Positions 1 to 8,620 of a stretch of DNA of 64,000 bases are shown piece by piece. The DNA comes from Mycobacterium lacus (GTDB lineage Bacteria > Actinomycetota > Actinomycetes > Mycobacteriales > Mycobacteriaceae). Each line of letters begins with the position of its first letter. Positions within the stretch are counted from its first letter, which is position 1. The notes beneath the pieces were generated by a model. That model made no database searches. It saw only the letters and a list, made by a program, of their open reading frames with translations, and was not told the origin of the DNA. Position numbers and translations under genes: made by a program. Location: contig NZ_AP022581.1 in assembly GCF_010731535.1 (NCBI RefSeq), forward strand, positions 3,171,952 to 3,235,951, written 5' to 3'.

Positions 1-309
1 CACGGCATGGTGTTCCACCTCGCTGGTGACGATGCGCCGGCGACTCGGCTGCGCATCGCGGCGGGCCCAGTAGATCCCCTTGACGGCCAGGTTGTCGCTC
101 TCGGTGCCACCCGCGGTGAAGATCACCTCCGACGGGCGCGCGTGCAGCTTGTCCGCGATCAGCTCACGGGATTCCTCGATCCGCCGACGCGCCTGACGTC
201 CGGTGGTGTGCAGCGACGAAGCGTTGCCGACGGTGCCGAGGACGGCCGTCATCGCCTCGATGGCGGCGGGGTGCATCGGAGTGGTGGCGGCGTGATCCAG
301 GTAGACCAT
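1..309 (-). CDS. iscS: Cysteine desulfurase IscS, N-terminal part (gene runs off the left edge)
   Basis: The minus strand opens with [14 protein letters not shown], the hallmark N-terminus of the class V aminotransferase fold in NifS/IscS desulfurases. It stays open for 103 codons and ends in TSEVEHHAV, whose histidine stacks on the PLP cofactor. The family removes sulfur from cysteine for Fe-S cluster and tRNA thiolation. The PLP lysine and the persulfide cysteine lie outside the window. The position next to the Rv3026c/Rv3027c-like pair matches Rv3025c. Confidence 0.9.
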   Translation of the reverse strand, partial: MVYLDHAATTPMHPAAIEAMTAVLGTVGNASSLHTTGRQARRRIEESRELIADKLHARPSEVIFTAGGTESDNLAVKGIYWARRDAQPSRRRIVTSEVEHHAV

Positions 310-342
310 GACTCGGCCCACGATACCTGCAGGCCCGAGGGG

Positions 343-1287
343 TCAGGCGACCAGCGCGTGCCCGCGACCTGGGTGCCGCGAGGGGCCCACCTCCACCGCG
401 GACTGGCAGCGACTGGCCAGGGCCCGCCGGTCGGTGCCCGGCAGCTGCAGCGATTCGACGCGCACCCGGGCCACAGTGCGGCGCACGCGGAGCAGCCGGC
501 AGACCGATCGCAACAAGGTGTCCTCGCCGACGAAAGCCGGCGCCGTGGAGACGCTGCCGTCGACGTGGTGGTACGTCAACCGCAGTGGCTGCACCGGACG
601 GCCGGCATCGATCGCGGCCTGAAACATCGCCGGGTAGAAGGACCCGCACCCCTTGTGCGATTGCCCGGCTCTCCCCCGCAAGCGGGTGGGGGTACCTCCC
701 GCGTGCGGGGGAGTGCCCCCATCTCGGGCCGCGTCGCGGCCCGCATCGTCGCCGTGCCAGCCGCACCAGGTGGTGCCCTCCGGAAACGCCACCACCGTGT
801 GCCCGGCGCGCAGCCGACGGGCGACTGCGTCCACCACGCCGGGCAGGCGCCGCAGGCTGGATCGCTCGATCGGGATGACCCTCAGGATGCGGGCCGCAAT
901 CCCGGTCGCGCGTCCGGTGAACATATCCGCGCGGGCGACGAACGAGCCCGGCAACACCGCACCGATAGCGAAGACGTCGAGCCAGGACATGTGGGGGCTG
1001 ACAACCAGGACTCCGCGCAGGTTGCGAATCGGATTGCCCGACACGGTGATTCGAACGCCGAAACAGCGCAGCACCAACCGGCAATAGCCGCGTTGCGCGC
1101 GCGTCCGGCCCGGCAGTGGCACCGCCAGCAGCGGCAGCCCCGGAGCCAGCAACAGCGCCAACATGACGCGAAGCGTCACTCGCAGCGCCACCCGCACCGG
1201 CCGCGCCGCAGCCGTGTCGCCGACGCCCACACAGCTGACGTCACACGATGCCCGCGGGAGCCAGGCGTGCGCGGCCGTCCCGGTCAT
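343..1287 (-). CDS. PlsC/OlsA-like 1-acylglycerol-phosphate (lyso-lipid) O-acyltransferase
   Basis: This 314-aa protein has a hydrophobic N-terminal segment (about residues 40-60). The acyltransferase motif I is present in variant form, SPHMSWLD (H99-X4-D104), followed by the FPEGT motif (168-172) that binds the acyl acceptor phosphate. It is the family that adds a second acyl chain to lyso-phosphatidate or lyso-ornithine lipid. Its ATG overlaps the stop of the upstream GNAT gene by one base, so the two are surely co-translated. Residues about 178-214 do not look like the family: they are encoded by a GC-rich dispersed repeat inserted in frame. Orthologue of Rv3026c. Activity with the insert present is uncertain. 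Confidence 0.85.
   Translation of the reverse strand: MTGTAAHAWLPRASCDVSCVGVGDTAAARPVRVALRVTLRVMLALLLAPGLPLLAVPLPGRTRAQRGYCRLVLRCFGVRITVSGNPIRNLRGVLVVSPHMSWLDVFAIGAVLPGSFVARADMFTGRATGIAARILRVIPIERSSLRRLPGVVDAVARRLRAGHTVVAFPEGTTWCGWHGDDAGRDAARDGGTPPHAGGTPTRLRGRAGQSHKGCGSFYPAMFQAAIDAGRPVQPLRLTYHHVDGSVSTAPAFVGEDTLLRSVCRLLRVRRTVARVRVESLQLPGTDRRALASRCQSAVEVGPSRHPGRGHALVA
648..756. repeat. GC-rich dispersed repeat inserted in frame inside the acyltransferase gene
   Basis: The segment holds CCCGCAAGCGGGTGGGGG and CTCCCGCGTGCGGGGGAG hairpin halves followed by CGCGGCCCGCATCGTCGCC. The same parts recur at 4262-4410, 21002-21130 and 44975-45162, which lie between genes or at gene ends. Here it adds about 37 codons without a stop to the open gene, right after the PEGT motif. 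Confidence 0.75.
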
Positions 1288-2144
1288 CAGGCCGCTCCGC
1301 CCGCCATCGCGCCAGCCATCTCGGAGGCCGCCGACACCGACCGCAGTCTTCGCAGATAGCGGGTATCGGCATGCTGTTTGGCCAGCAGCGCGCAGAAATC
1401 GCCAACACCGAAGTCTGGGTCGTGCGCCGGCTCACCGCAGACCCGGGCACCGAGGCGCAAGTATCCGCGCATGAGTGGTGGGATCGTCGGCCGTGGCGGC
1501 GGGGCCAAGTCGTCCAAGCCCTTGCCGTCGATCCGCACCGGCCGGTAGGGGCGCACCCGGTAGTGCGACGCGTGACGGCTCAGCGCGAAGTCGCGCACGC
1601 CGCGGATCTGGCTACCGGGTGCTTCACCGTCGGTATCGATCGGCACCGACACGCAGCCGGTCACGTAGTCGTAGTCGTAGCGGTCCAGGTAGGCCAGGAT
1701 GCCCGCCCACATCAGCAGCACTACGCCACCGTTGCGGTGGCCTTCGCGCACAACCGCGCGGCCCATCTCCACCAACGATGGCCGCAACGAATCGAACGCG
1801 CGGACGTCGAACTCAGTGGCGGTATAGAGCCCCCCGGCGGCGATCGCACCCGCCGGCGGCAACATCCGGTAGCAGCCCACCAGCTCCCCGGTGCCGTCGT
1901 CGCGGACCAGCAGGTGGTCGCAGTACTCGTCGAAACGATCGACGTCACGGCCGTCGCCCGCCGCCGGTAGCGCGAAGCCCGGCGTGCTGCTGAACACGTC
2001 ATAGCGGAGCCGCTGCGCCGCCTCAATGAGAGAAGCGTCGGTGGACAGCAACAGGGAATAGCGCGGCCCGGGAGCCGACGCGGAACACGAAGCCAGCGCG
2101 CCACGCTCTTTCTCGCTGGGTATGAGGACAGAAGCAATGCTCAT
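1287..2144 (-). CDS. GNAT-family N-acyltransferase, OlsB-like (Rv3027c orthologue)
   Basis: A 285-aa protein of the hemolysin-like/OlsB acyltransferase group (Acetyltransf_5 type). Visible marks are LRYDVFSS near residue 47, FDEYCDHLLVRD (about 71-82) and VEMGRAVVREGHRNGG (about 124-139), the acyl-CoA/ACP binding loop. In bacteria the OlsB enzyme puts a 3-hydroxyacyl chain on the alpha-amine of ornithine and OlsA adds the second chain. The TGATG junction with the downstream PlsC-like gene makes this an OlsB-OlsA pair. The ornithine substrate is inferred from family and context and not proven. A strong hairpin separates it from etfA. Confidence 0.82.
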   Translation of the reverse strand: MSIASVLIPSEKERGALASCSASAPGPRYSLLLSTDASLIEAAQRLRYDVFSSTPGFALPAAGDGRDVDRFDEYCDHLLVRDDGTGELVGCYRMLPPAGAIAAGGLYTATEFDVRAFDSLRPSLVEMGRAVVREGHRNGGVVLLMWAGILAYLDRYDYDYVTGCVSVPIDTDGEAPGSQIRGVRDFALSRHASHYRVRPYRPVRIDGKGLDDLAPPPRPTIPPLMRGYLRLGARVCGEPAHDPDFGVGDFCALLAKQHADTRYLRRLRSVSAASEMAGAMAGGAA

Positions 2145-2224
2145 GCCAACAACGTGGCTCAGCCGGTCAGCTAATCGGCATCGGCGCTATGACATGTCGG
2201 TGCACGTCTGATGACGAAACTGGG

Positions 2225-2282
2225 CGAGCAGTCGCAAAAGCACCCATCCCGGCACGGGATTGGGTGCTTTTGCGACTGCTCG
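2225..2282. terminator. Long perfect hairpin, GAGCAG/CAAAAGC family
   Basis: Inverted repeat with arms CGAGCAGTCGCAAAAGCACC and its complement around a short GGCA loop. It sits between etfA (stop side) and the start of the OlsB-like gene, both on the minus strand. It is nearly identical to the hairpin at 48302-48363 and shares its outer arms with those at 24585-24646 and 53386-53451. A bidirectional terminator role is inferred. Confidence 0.75.
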
Positions 2283-2293
2283 GCCGCAGAAAC

Positions 2294-3250
2294 TCAGCCC
2301 TTGCGGGCCTTGATCGCCTCCGTCAGCTGCGGAGCGACCTTGAACAGGTCACCGACCACGCCGTAATCGGCGATCTCGAAGATGGGTGCCTCCTCGTCCT
2401 TGTTGACCGCGACGATGGTCTTGGAGGTCTGCATGCCCGCGCGGTGCTGAATCGCCCCGGAGATGCCGAGCGCAATGTAGAGCTGCGGCGACACGGTCTT
2501 TCCCGTCTGGCCCACCTGGAACTGGCCCGGGTAATAGCCGGAATCGACCGCCGCGCGCGACGCCCCTACCGCCGCACCCAACGAGTCGGCCAGCGCCTCG
2601 ACCACGCTGAAGTTCTCCGCACTGCCGACGCCACGACCACCGGACACCACAACGGTGGCCTCGGTCAGCTCCGGCCGGTCACCGGCCACCACCGGCTCGC
2701 GCGAGGTGATCCTGGTGGCGTTCTCGGCCGGAGCCGGCACCTCCACGCTGACCTGTTCACCCGCGCCGTCGGCTGGCTGTGCCTCGATGGCCCCGGCCCG
2801 CACCGTGATCACCGGGGTGTCGCCATTGGCCTGCGCCTCGACGGTGAAGGCGCCACCGAAAATGGAGTGGACGGCCTTGGCGCCCTCTTTGACCTCGACG
2901 GCGTCGACCAGCAGACCGGATCCGATCCGGGCCGCGAGCCGCCCGGCGATCTCCTTGCCGTCGGCGGTGGCCGCCAGCAACACCGCCGCGGGAGCGTTCG
3001 ATTCCGCCAGCCCGGCCAGCACGTCCACCACCGGGGTGATCAGGTAATTGTCTACGGCGTCGGACTCGGCAACGTAGATCTTGGCGGCACCGGCCGCCTT
3101 CAGCCCGTCAATCAGCGGGGCGGCCGTGCCCGGCGCGCCGACCACGACGGCGGCCGGCTCGCCCAGCGCGCGGGCGGCGGTGATCAATTCGGCGCTGACC
3201 TTCTTCAGCGCGCCTTCGGCGTGCTCGACGAGCACCAATACTTCAGCCAT
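2294..3250 (-). CDS. etfA: Electron transfer flavoprotein alpha subunit
   Basis: A 318-aa ETF-alpha. The C-terminal FAD-binding domain is clear: [13 protein letters not shown] (about 202-214), [30 protein letters not shown] and [10 protein letters not shown], ending [11 protein letters not shown]. With EtfB it accepts electrons from acyl-CoA dehydrogenases and passes them to an ETF:quinone oxidoreductase. It lies downstream of etfB with 77 bp between them, and that gap holds a degenerate copy of the GC-rich repeat. Orthologue of Rv3028c (fixB). Confidence 0.95.
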   Translation of the reverse strand: MAEVLVLVEHAEGALKKVSAELITAARALGEPAAVVVGAPGTAAPLIDGLKAAGAAKIYVAESDAVDNYLITPVVDVLAGLAESNAPAAVLLAATADGKEIAGRLAARIGSGLLVDAVEVKEGAKAVHSIFGGAFTVEAQANGDTPVITVRAGAIEAQPADGAGEQVSVEVPAPAENATRITSREPVVAGDRPELTEATVVVSGGRGVGSAENFSVVEALADSLGAAVGASRAAVDSGYYPGQFQVGQTGKTVSPQLYIALGISGAIQHRAGMQTSKTIVAVNKDEEAPIFEIADYGVVGDLFKVAPQLTEAIKARKG

Positions 3251-3327
3251 GGGGTTTTGTCAGCCTCGTCTCTAGTTGGATTGCCGGGCTCGGTGCTCGC
3301 GCCGTTCCGGCGCTCGCCGTCGCCCGG

Positions 3328-4128
3328 CTAGATGATTTTCTGGGCTATCAGGTACTGCGCGATCTGGTTGCCGCCTTCACCCTCATCGGTGATCTTCTCA
3401 CCGGCGGTCTTCGGCGGCTTCGGTGTCGAAGCCAGGACGGTCGACCCAGCGTTGGCCAGCCCGACCTCGTCGCTCTCGACGCCGATGTCGGCCAGGGTCA
3501 GCACCGTGACCTCCTTCTTCTTGGCGGCCATGATGCCTTTGAAGGACGGGAAGCGCGGTTCGTTGATCTTCTCGTTCACGCTGACCACCGCGGGCAGTGA
3601 GGCCTCGAGGGTGAATACGCCCTCGTCGGTCTCGCGCTCGCCGGTGATTTTGCCGTTCGCTACCGACACCTTGCGCAGGTGGGTGAGCTGCGGCAAGCCC
3701 AGGTACTCGGCGATGATGGCAGGCACCGCGCCGCCCACGCCGTCGGTGGATTCGTTGCCGGCGATCACCAACTCGGTGCCCTCAATGGTGCCCAGCGCGC
3801 GCGCCAGCGCCCACCCGGTCTGGATCACGTCGGAGCCGTGCATGCCGTCGTCCTTGAGATGAACGGCCTTGTCGGCGCCCATCGACAGGGCCTTGCGGAT
3901 CGCCTCGGTGGCGCGCTCTGGGCCCGCGGTCAGCACGGTGACCGACCCCTCGATGCCATCGGCGGCCTCTTTCTCCCGGATCTGCAGCGCTTCTTCCACC
4001 GCGCGCTCGTTGATCTCGTCCAGCACCGCGTCGGCGGCTTCGCGGTCCAACGTGAAATCGCCGTCGGTCAGCTTGCGCTCCGACCAGGTGTCCGGGACCT
4101 GCTTGATCAGGACCACGATGTTTGTCAT
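3328..4128 (-). CDS. etfB: Electron transfer flavoprotein beta subunit
   Basis: A 266-aa ETF-beta starting MTNIVVLIKQVPDTWSE, the typical N-terminal beta strand and loop that binds AMP. Other marks are VLTAGPERATEAIRKALSMGAD (about 65-86) and the beta signature region VEAVNEKINEPRFPSFKGIM-like (about 178-200). It forms the heterodimer with EtfA. It is first in the operon, and the upstream region carries a 16-bp palindrome. Orthologue of Rv3029c (fixA). Confidence 0.95.
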   Translation of the reverse strand: MTNIVVLIKQVPDTWSERKLTDGDFTLDREAADAVLDEINERAVEEALQIREKEAADGIEGSVTVLTAGPERATEAIRKALSMGADKAVHLKDDGMHGSDVIQTGWALARALGTIEGTELVIAGNESTDGVGGAVPAIIAEYLGLPQLTHLRKVSVANGKITGERETDEGVFTLEASLPAVVSVNEKINEPRFPSFKGIMAAKKKEVTVLTLADIGVESDEVGLANAGSTVLASTPKPPKTAGEKITDEGEGGNQIAQYLIAQKII

Positions 4129-4211
4129 GAGTCTGGCTCGTCCTCCTCAAAGGAGTCCCGCAGTGGTCAACTGCGGGACCTCGGTCACGCATTTCACGAC
4201 CGCACAGGCAT

Positions 4212-4227
4212 GTTACTAATCGGTAAC
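4212..4227. promoter_or_regulatory. Palindrome upstream of etfBA, possible operator
   Basis: GTTACTAATCGGTAAC is an inverted repeat with 5-bp arms (GTTAC/GTAAC), 84 bp upstream of the etfB start. Dyads of this size are typical of TetR-type operators. The regulator is unknown. A second dyad, CCGCAG-N7-CTGCGG, lies closer to the gene at about 4159-4177. Confidence 0.35.
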
Positions 4228-4261
4228 TTCGTGCGGTCTGCCCTCACACCATAGCGGGTCG

Positions 4262-4440
4262 TGCTTGCCCGATTGCCCGCTCTCCCCGCAAGCGGGAGGT
4301 GCCCCCACCCGCTTGCGGGGGCGTGCGGCCACGGGCGGCTACCACGGACCGCATCGTCGCCGGGCGGCCTTCGGTCGCCTCGATGTCCCCGCAAGCGGGC
4401 GGTACCTCCGGTGCGCGGTTCGCGAAACGGGCGGCACGGG
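4262..4440. repeat. GC-rich dispersed repeat between divergent etfB and methyltransferase genes
   Basis: This stretch carries TTGCCCGATTGCCCGCTCTCC, two hairpins with CCCGCAAGCGGG arms, and CGGACCGCATCGTCGCCGGG. It matches the insert at 648-756 and the tandem arrays elsewhere. I see no gene in 4129-4456 apart from this repeat and the etfB promoter region. Confidence 0.65.
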
Positions 4441-4456
4441 TTAGCCTGCCTTAGCA

Positions 4457-5266
4457 ATGAGCGCATTCGTCCCTGACGTCCCCCACCACATCTCCGGCGC
4501 CACCTCGCCGGGGGTCGATACGGCGTTGACGCTGACGGGCGAGCGCACCATCCCCGGTGTGGACATCGAGAATTACTGGTTTCGCCGCCACCAGGTGGTG
4601 TATGAGCGGCTGGCGCCCCGCTGCGCGGGCCGTGACGTGCTGGAAGCCGGTTGCGGCGAAGGCTACGGTGCCGATTTGATCGCCGCCGTCGCCCGCCGAG
4701 TCGTCGCGGTGGACTATGACGAGGCCGCGGTGGCCCATGTCCGCAGCCGCTACCCCGGGGTGCACGTGCTGCAGGCAAACCTGGCCGAGTTGCCCCTAGA
4801 TGACGCGTCGGTGGACGTCGTGGTCAACTTCCAGGTCATCGAACACCTGTGGGACCAGGGCCAGTTCGTCCGCGAGTGCTTCCGGGTGCTGCGGCCCTCG
4901 GGGCTGCTGATGGTGTCCACTCCCAACCGCATCACCTTCTCCCCCGGCCGCGACACCCCGATCAACCCGTTTCACACCCGCGAACTCAACGCCGACGAAC
5001 TCACCGAACTGCTGCTCGCCGGGGGGTTTTCCGACGTGTCGATCAGCGGTCTGTTCCACGGGCCGCGGCTGCAAGACATGGATACCCGCCACGGCGGTTC
5101 CATCATCGACGCGCAGATCGCCCGCGCGGTGGCCGACGCACCGTGGCCCCCCGGGCTTGCGGCCGACGTTGCGGCGGTCACCACCGCGGATTTCGACGTC
5201 GCTGAGGCCGGCGACCGAGATGTAGATGACAGCCTGGATCTAATCGCGATCGCGGTGCGGCCGTGA
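4457..5266 (+). CDS. SAM-dependent methyltransferase of the MGLP cluster (Rv3030 orthologue)
   Basis: A 269-aa class I methyltransferase. Motif I is VLEAGCGEGYGADL (about 60-73), followed by the acidic VVAVDYDEAAV and the motif IV region VDVVVNFQVIEHLWDQG (about 116-132). The M. tuberculosis orthologue belongs to the gene group for 6-O-methylglucose lipopolysaccharides, cytoplasmic polysaccharides that bind fatty acyl-CoA. Its stop overlaps the GTG of the downstream branching enzyme gene by 4 bp, so the two are translationally coupled. Confidence 0.88.
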   Translation: MSAFVPDVPHHISGATSPGVDTALTLTGERTIPGVDIENYWFRRHQVVYERLAPRCAGRDVLEAGCGEGYGADLIAAVARRVVAVDYDEAAVAHVRSRYPGVHVLQANLAELPLDDASVDVVVNFQVIEHLWDQGQFVRECFRVLRPSGLLMVSTPNRITFSPGRDTPINPFHTRELNADELTELLLAGGFSDVSISGLFHGPRLQDMDTRHGGSIIDAQIARAVADAPWPPGLAADVAAVTTADFDVAEAGDRDVDDSLDLIAIAVRP

Positions 5267-6843
5267 GCACGTCCTCGAGCCGGGTTCCGGGCATGTTCAG
5301 CCTGGTTCTGCACACCCACCTGCCGTGGCTGGCCCACCACGGCCGCTGGCCCGTCGGTGAGGAATGGCTCTACCAGTCATGGTCGGCGGCCTACCTGCCG
5401 CTATTTCGCGTGCTGCGCACCCTGGCCGACGAGGGTCGGCACCGGTCGATCACCCTCGGGATGACGCCCGTGGTCAACGCCCAGCTCGACGACCCGTATT
5501 GCCTCGACGGCATGCATCACTGGCTGGCCAACTGGCGACTGCGCGCGGCCGAGGCCGCCAGCGTGCGGATTGCTTCCCGCGCGAAGTCGGCCGACTATCC
5601 GTCGTGTGCACCGGAGGCGTTGCGGGCCTTCGGGATTCGTGAATGCGCCGAGGCGGACGAAGCACTTGAGGACTTCGCAACCCGGTGGCGCCATGGCGCC
5701 AGCCCGCTGTTGCGCAGCCTGATCGACGCCGGCACCGTGGAGCTGCTGGGCGGCCCGTTGGCCCACCCATTCCAGCCATTGCTGGCGCCGCGGCTGCGCG
5801 AGTTCGCGCTGCGCGAAGGGCTGGCCGACGCACGGCTTCGCTTGGCGCACCACCCGACCGGGATCTGGGCACCCGAATGCGCCTACGCCCCAGGCCTGGA
5901 AACCGAGTACACGACTGCCGGCGTCTCTCACTTCATGGTCGACGGCCCGTCACTGCACGGTGACGCCGCGCTAGGCCGGCCGGTCGGCGACACCGATGTA
6001 GTCGCGTTCGGACGTGACCTGCAGGTCAGCTACCGGGTGTGGTCGCCGAAATCCGGCTACCCCGGACACGCCGCCTACCGCGATTTCCACACCTATGACC
6101 ACCTCACCGGTCTCAAGCCGGCCCGGGTCACCGGCCGCAACGTGGCGTCCGAGGCCAAGGCACCCTACGATCCCGAGCGGGCCGACCGCGCGGTCGACCT
6201 GCATGTCGCCGACTTCGTCGAGGTGGTGCGCCGCCGGTTGCTCACCGAGTCCGAGCGCATCGGGCGGCCCGCCCACGTGGTGGCCGCCTTCGACACCGAG
6301 TTGTTCGGCCACTGGTGGTACGAGGGCCCGACGTGGTTGGCGCGCGTGCTGCGGGCCCTGCCGGCCGCCGGCGTGCGGGTGGGCACGCTGAGCGACGCGA
6401 TCACCGATGGCTTTGTCGGTGATGCGGTCGAATTGCCGCCCAGCTCGTGGGGTTCCGGTAAGGACTGGCAGGTGTGGGACGGCGAGAGGGTGGCCGATCT
6501 GGTCCAGCTCAACAGCGAAGTGGTCGACACCGCGTTGACCACGGTCGACAAGGCTTTGGCGCAGACGGCGTCGTTGGACGGACCTACTCCTCGCGATCAT
6601 GTTGCCGATCAGATCCTGCGCGAGACGCTGCTCACCGTGTCCAGCGACTGGCCGTTCATGGTGAGTAAGGATTCCGCCGCCGACTACGCCCGGTACCGCG
6701 CACACCTGCATGCCCACGCCACCCGGGAGATCGCCGGGGCGCTGGCGTCGGGTCGGCGCGAGGCGGCGCGGCGGCTGGCCGACGGGTGGAACCGCGCCGA
6801 CGGTCTGTTCGGCGCCTTGGACGCCCGAAGGCTGCCCAGGTGA
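5263..6843 (+). CDS. GH57 1,4-alpha-glucan branching enzyme (Rv3031 orthologue)
   Basis: A 526-aa glycoside hydrolase family 57 protein. HTHLPW (17-22) is GH57 motif 1. WAPECAY (202-208) carries the catalytic nucleophile E205, and FDTELFGHWW (343-352) carries the acid/base D344. The C-terminal helical domain is typical of branching enzymes (WGSGKDWQVWDG). It creates alpha-1,6 branches in the MGLP glucan. The GTG start overlaps the preceding stop in a GTGA junction. Confidence 0.92.
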   Translation: MSTSSSRVPGMFSLVLHTHLPWLAHHGRWPVGEEWLYQSWSAAYLPLFRVLRTLADEGRHRSITLGMTPVVNAQLDDPYCLDGMHHWLANWRLRAAEAASVRIASRAKSADYPSCAPEALRAFGIRECAEADEALEDFATRWRHGASPLLRSLIDAGTVELLGGPLAHPFQPLLAPRLREFALREGLADARLRLAHHPTGIWAPECAYAPGLETEYTTAGVSHFMVDGPSLHGDAALGRPVGDTDVVAFGRDLQVSYRVWSPKSGYPGHAAYRDFHTYDHLTGLKPARVTGRNVASEAKAPYDPERADRAVDLHVADFVEVVRRRLLTESERIGRPAHVVAAFDTELFGHWWYEGPTWLARVLRALPAAGVRVGTLSDAITDGFVGDAVELPPSSWGSGKDWQVWDGERVADLVQLNSEVVDTALTTVDKALAQTASLDGPTPRDHVADQILRETLLTVSSDWPFMVSKDSAADYARYRAHLHAHATREIAGALASGRREAARRLADGWNRADGLFGALDARRLPR

Positions 6844-6863
6844 CGGCCCGGTTGGCCAGCAGG

Positions 6864-6940
6864 CGAGACTGCGGTGACGGCGTCGATCCTGCGGCCACGA
6901 CATGGCGTGGCCACGATTGCACGCCGTGGGCGCAGTCTCG
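6864..6940. repeat. Imperfect hairpin upstream of the glycosyltransferase gene
   Basis: Outer arms CGAGACTGCG (6864-6873) and CGCAGTCTCG (6931-6940) are perfectly complementary, with an inner GGCCACG/CGTGGCC pair. It fills most of the 115-bp gap between the branching enzyme and the glycosyltransferase. It could act as an attenuator or terminator. Confidence 0.55.
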
Positions 6941-6958
6941 GCGACAAGAGGGACGCTC

Positions 6959-8203
6959 GTGAGGATCCTCATGGTGTCGTGGGAATACCCGCCGGTGGTG
7001 ATCGGCGGGCTTGGGCGGCACGTGCATCACCTGTCGACCGCCCTGGCCGCGGCGGGTCACGACGTCGTCGTGTTGTCCCGCCGTCCGTCGGGCACCGATG
7101 CCAGCACGCACCCGTCCTCCGACGAGGTCTGCGCGGGTGTCCGGGTGATCGCGGCGGCGCAGGATCCACACGAATTCACCTTCAGCGACGACATGATGGC
7201 CTGGACCCTGGCAATGGGCCATGCGATGATCCGCGCCGGCATGCCCCTGAAGAGACGCGGCACCGATCGCCCATGGCGTCCCGACGTCGTACACGCACAC
7301 GACTGGCTGGTCGCTCATCCGGCCATTGCGCTGGCCCAATTCTACGACGTACCAATGGTTTCCACGATTCACGCGACTGAAGCCGGCCGGCATTCCGGCT
7401 GGGTTAGCGGCGCTCTCAGCCGTCAGGTGCACGCCGTCGAGTCGTGGCTGGTACGTGAATCCGATTCGCTGATCACGTGTTCGGCGTCGATGAGCGACGA
7501 GATCACCGAGCTTTTCGGGCCCGGCCTGGCCGAGATCACGGTGATACGCAACGGTATCGACGCGGCGCGCTGGCCGTTCGCTGCCCGACGCCCACGCACC
7601 GGGCCACCCGAACTCCTCTACGTCGGGCGGCTGGAGTACGAGAAGGGTGTACACGACGCCATCGCCGCGCTGCCGCGGATCAGGCGCACCCACCCGGGTG
7701 CCACGCTGACCATCGCCGGCGAGGGCACCCAGCAGAACTGGCTTGTCGAGCAGGCCCGCAAACACAAGGTGCTCAAGGCAACCAGGTTCGTAGGACACCT
7801 CGACCACGACGAGCTGCTGGCGCTGCTCCATCGCGCTGACGCCGCCGTGCTGCCCAGCCACTACGAGCCGTTCGGCCTTGTTGCCCTCGAGGCCGCCGCT
7901 GCCGGCACCCCGCTGGTGACGTCGAACATCGGCGGCCTCGGCGAGGCGGTGATCAACGGACGGACAGGGGTATCCTGTGCACCCCGTGATGTGGCGGGAC
8001 TGGCCGCGGCCGTGCGCACAGTGCTCGACGATCCGGCGGCCGCGCAGCGGCGCGCCCGGGCGGCCAGAGAACGGCTGACCTCCGACTTCGACTGGCAGAC
8101 AGTGGCCAGCCAGACCGCACAGGTGTACCTGTCGGCCAAGCGCCGCGAACGGCAACCACAGCCGCGACTGCCGATCGTCGAACACGCACTGCCGGACCGT
8201 TGA
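6959..8203 (+). CDS. Alpha-1,4-glucosyltransferase of MGLP/glycogen synthesis (Rv3032 orthologue)
   Basis: I chose the GTG start giving MRILMVSWEYPPVVIGGLG (414 aa, the same length as Rv3032). The protein has the glycogen-synthase-like N-terminal GGLGRHVHHL loop that binds ADP/UDP-glucose. The GT-B C-terminal domain contains YVGRLEYEKGVHD (about 221) and the E-X7-E region HYEPFGLVALEAAAAGTPLV. The M. tuberculosis protein elongates the alpha-1,4-glucan of MGLP. It lies directly after the branching enzyme on the same strand. Confidence 0.92.
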   Translation: MRILMVSWEYPPVVIGGLGRHVHHLSTALAAAGHDVVVLSRRPSGTDASTHPSSDEVCAGVRVIAAAQDPHEFTFSDDMMAWTLAMGHAMIRAGMPLKRRGTDRPWRPDVVHAHDWLVAHPAIALAQFYDVPMVSTIHATEAGRHSGWVSGALSRQVHAVESWLVRESDSLITCSASMSDEITELFGPGLAEITVIRNGIDAARWPFAARRPRTGPPELLYVGRLEYEKGVHDAIAALPRIRRTHPGATLTIAGEGTQQNWLVEQARKHKVLKATRFVGHLDHDELLALLHRADAAVLPSHYEPFGLVALEAAAAGTPLVTSNIGGLGEAVINGRTGVSCAPRDVAGLAAAVRTVLDDPAAAQRRARAARERLTSDFDWQTVASQTAQVYLSAKRRERQPQPRLPIVEHALPDR

Positions 8204-8221
8204 GCAACGATCGGAGCTGGG

Positions 8222-8620
8222 ATGAAACCGCAGGACGAGAACGGACGCCACTTCCCCTACCGCTACGATCCGCGACTGGCGCTGATGTGGCTGCCGTTTC
8301 GATGGCCGGGCAACCAAGGCGTGACGCTAACCGGCGACGGCCGTTTCATCGCCCGCTACGGGCCATTCCGCGCCGAAGCTCCATTGGCGAGTGTGCGCGA
8401 TGCGCATATCACCGGCCCCTATCGATGGTGGACTGCGGTCGGCCCCCGACTGTCGATGGTCGACGACGGACTGACCTTCGGCACCAACGCCCAGGCCGGG
8501 GTGTGCGTCCACTTCGAGCCGCCTATACGCCGCGTCCTCGGGCTGCGCGACCACTCAGCGCTGACCGTGACCGTGGCAGACACCGAAGGCCTGGTCGCCG
8601 CGCTCAAGAGGGTCACGTAG
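8222..8620 (+). CDS. Conserved hypothetical protein following the glycosyltransferase (Rv3032A-like)
   Basis: A 132-aa protein starting MKPQDENGRHFPYRYDPRL, 18 bp after the glycosyltransferase and in the same direction. It has a hydrophobic, tryptophan-rich centre (LMWLPFRWPG, YRWWTAVGPRLSM) and ends LTVTVADTEGLVAALKRVT, like small beta-rich proteins. I know no function. Codon use and position fit a real gene of the same operon. Confidence 0.72.
   Translation: MKPQDENGRHFPYRYDPRLALMWLPFRWPGNQGVTLTGDGRFIARYGPFRAEAPLASVRDAHITGPYRWWTAVGPRLSMVDDGLTFGTNAQAGVCVHFEPPIRRVLGLRDHSALTVTVADTEGLVAALKRVT

Noticed and set aside
7-1359. Very long plus-strand open reading over iscS and the acyltransferase genes
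   Set aside because: The product is Arg/Gly/Pro-rich filler without motifs, while the minus strand carries three recognisable enzymes.
4438-4456. Possible IdeR iron box (GGTTAGCCTGCCTTAGCA) just before the Rv3030-like gene
   Set aside because: Only about 11 of 19 positions fit the consensus and the right arm is poor.
6656-8317. 553-codon minus-strand reading opposite the glycosyltransferase
   Set aside because: It is antisense to a clear GT-B enzyme and shows only low-complexity basic residues.
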